Shown here: one piece after another, positions 62,854 to 64,000 of the stretch | How positions within the stretch are numbered: the stretch's first letter is position 1 | How the letters are laid out: every line of letters starts with the position of its first letter | DNA from: Spirodela intermedia | Lineage: Eukaryota > Streptophyta > Magnoliopsida > Alismatales > Araceae | Assembly: GCA_902729315.2 (NCBI GenBank) | Contig: LR746268.1 | Coordinates: 3,155,501-3,219,500 of the forward strand | Reading direction: 5' to 3' | Length of the DNA stretch: 64,000 nucleotides | Notes under the pieces: model-generated | What the model saw: the letters and a program-made list of their open reading frames with translations, nothing else | Told to the model about the DNA's origin: nothing | Databases searched by the model: none | Made by a program: the position numbers and the translations under genes

Positions 62854-64000
62854 CTATTCAGGAATAAGGGCCAATCATAAGTGACATTAAGGTTGCATAA
62901 AATCATTTCATGTAAAGGGAATCTAGAATGACACTTAGAAAACAATGCAATAACTACCCCAGAAGCAAAAGTGAGAAAAAAGGGCCAGTGTTCTAGATTA
63001 TCCATAATCAGGCTACATGAAGAAATGAAAGCACATGAATACAATGCATATTTATAGAAGTTGAAGTTTTTTTGATATTTGATGTATAGAACAGAGAGGT
63101 AGTGGCTCGCCTTAAAAGGAAACTGTAATCATGCATACAGCTCCTAACAGTGTTCATCCATATTGTATAGCTACTATCTTGCACGATCTCTACCACAAAT
63201 ATCGAATTAGAAGCTAGCAGATACTGACGATGGCATAAAGGTCAGAATTATCCAACTCAACTCTGACTCAAGCAGTTAGGACACCTAGCAGAAGGGATTC
63301 CGAGGAGTCAGTGAATGGGATTGGAGTGCTTAGTGGCAGATTTTTCATGCCATTTATGGGTCGTTGGGGGAAAAGTTATTGATGATATTTGATGAGCTTT
63401 CCACGGCTCAGGAGTATTTGTCTTCTTTTTTCCCGTGAGAATATTGGTAGGTTAGTGTTCTGAATTAGAACACCTTCATACCTTAGTCTGAACAGTAGAT
63501 TTGGATTCATAATCATCTTTTAAAGTTGGCCGTACTACTTGTTCATTGAATTTGGGGAGACTGGGTCTATAACGCATCACACCATCTTGAAGGCCCTTAC
63601 ACACTGGGAGTGTACCATGTGGAATACTTTTCTCAAGTAGTTGTCACAAAATGATGTTGATACTAAATTTGCATAGCCCCACCGTTTTATTCATCAACGA
63701 ACCAGATAGCCAGCAACTTCCACCAAAAAAAGAGAACGAGAACGGGACAACAGCTACACTTCAATTTGGAAATGTGAGGTACCTGTGATACTTCCAACAT
63801 TATATGATTTTGGGATGATTCAAGGAGTTTTACTGCTCGCTCAGTTTCTTCTCCATCTATCATACAGGAGAAGGTAAATATTGATCCCAATCCACTGCAC
63901 GATAAAAGCATGTGCCATCACCATGGATCTCATAATCAAAAGAAGCTTTCATAGACCTAATACATACATTCTAGATCACCACAGACAAGAGTGGACAACA
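62854..64000. other. Presumed SPPA intron, right edge
   Basis: No SPPA exon found here. Two minus-strand open stretches (63482-63643 and about 63785-63935) look exon-like but do not match SPPA; see findings. Confidence 0.4.

Noticed and set aside
1-64000. CRISPR array, rRNA, phage or bacterial operon
   Set aside because: Spliced plant genes and plant retroelements throughout; no regularly spaced direct repeats with unique spacers.

Overview
This window is nuclear DNA of a flowering plant. The evidence is seven spliced protein genes of land-plant type, GT-AG introns (one GC-AG), long AT-rich spacers full of decayed retrotransposons, and many (GA)n/(CT)n microsatellites beside transcribed regions. 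Some coding exons are extremely GC-rich (NBP35, GT92, P450, the second CXE exon) and others are AT-rich (GCP5, SPPA). That two-class pattern is typical of monocots, especially commelinid-like lineages, so a monocot is my best inference; I cannot name the species.

Layout. 1-5.2 kb: the 3' part of NBP35 (+), a cytosolic Fe-S scaffold; its first exon is off the left edge and a 4.1 kb intron splits the cluster-binding N-terminus from the P-loop domain. 5.5-5.7 kb: a possible small membrane-anchored protein gene (-). 6-13.8 kb: AT-rich spacer with an LTR-like repeat. 13.8-17.6 kb: a two-exon class I carboxylesterase (+). 17.6-27.4 kb: spacer with diverged repeats, a degenerate 85-87 bp tandem array and a dispersed repeat that recurs at 56 kb. 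27.5-29 kb: a six-exon RING-HC E3 ligase gene (+). 30.2-32.5 kb: a GT92 (DUF23) glycosyltransferase (+), facing a CYP71-like P450 (-, 33.2-35.0 kb). 36.8-47.3 kb: gamma-tubulin complex component GCP5 (-), for which a complete 17-exon model was assembled by hand with consistent phases throughout. 49.1-55.7 kb: a decayed Ty3/gypsy element (+) with a 5'-truncated LINE nested inside its RNase H region, marked by a perfect 14-bp target-site duplication. 56.2-57.2 kb: the second copy of the 20.5-kb repeat. 59.3-64 kb: the C-terminal exons of chloroplast signal peptide peptidase SPPA (-), whose 5' part is beyond the right edge.

The genes are unrelated housekeeping or accessory genes placed side by side, with no operon-like logic: Fe-S cluster assembly, ester hydrolysis, ubiquitin ligation, cell-wall type glycosylation, oxidative metabolism, microtubule nucleation and plastid proteolysis. 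I found no CRISPR array and no convincing tRNA or rRNA gene. I did not find a clearly new biological system. The most informative unusual items are the nested LINE-in-gypsy structure, the GC-AG intron of SPPA, the stop-free intron of the P450, the uORFs of the GT92 leader, the hairpin-bearing dispersed repeat, and a GC-rich island with an unrecognised long open frame upstream of GCP5.
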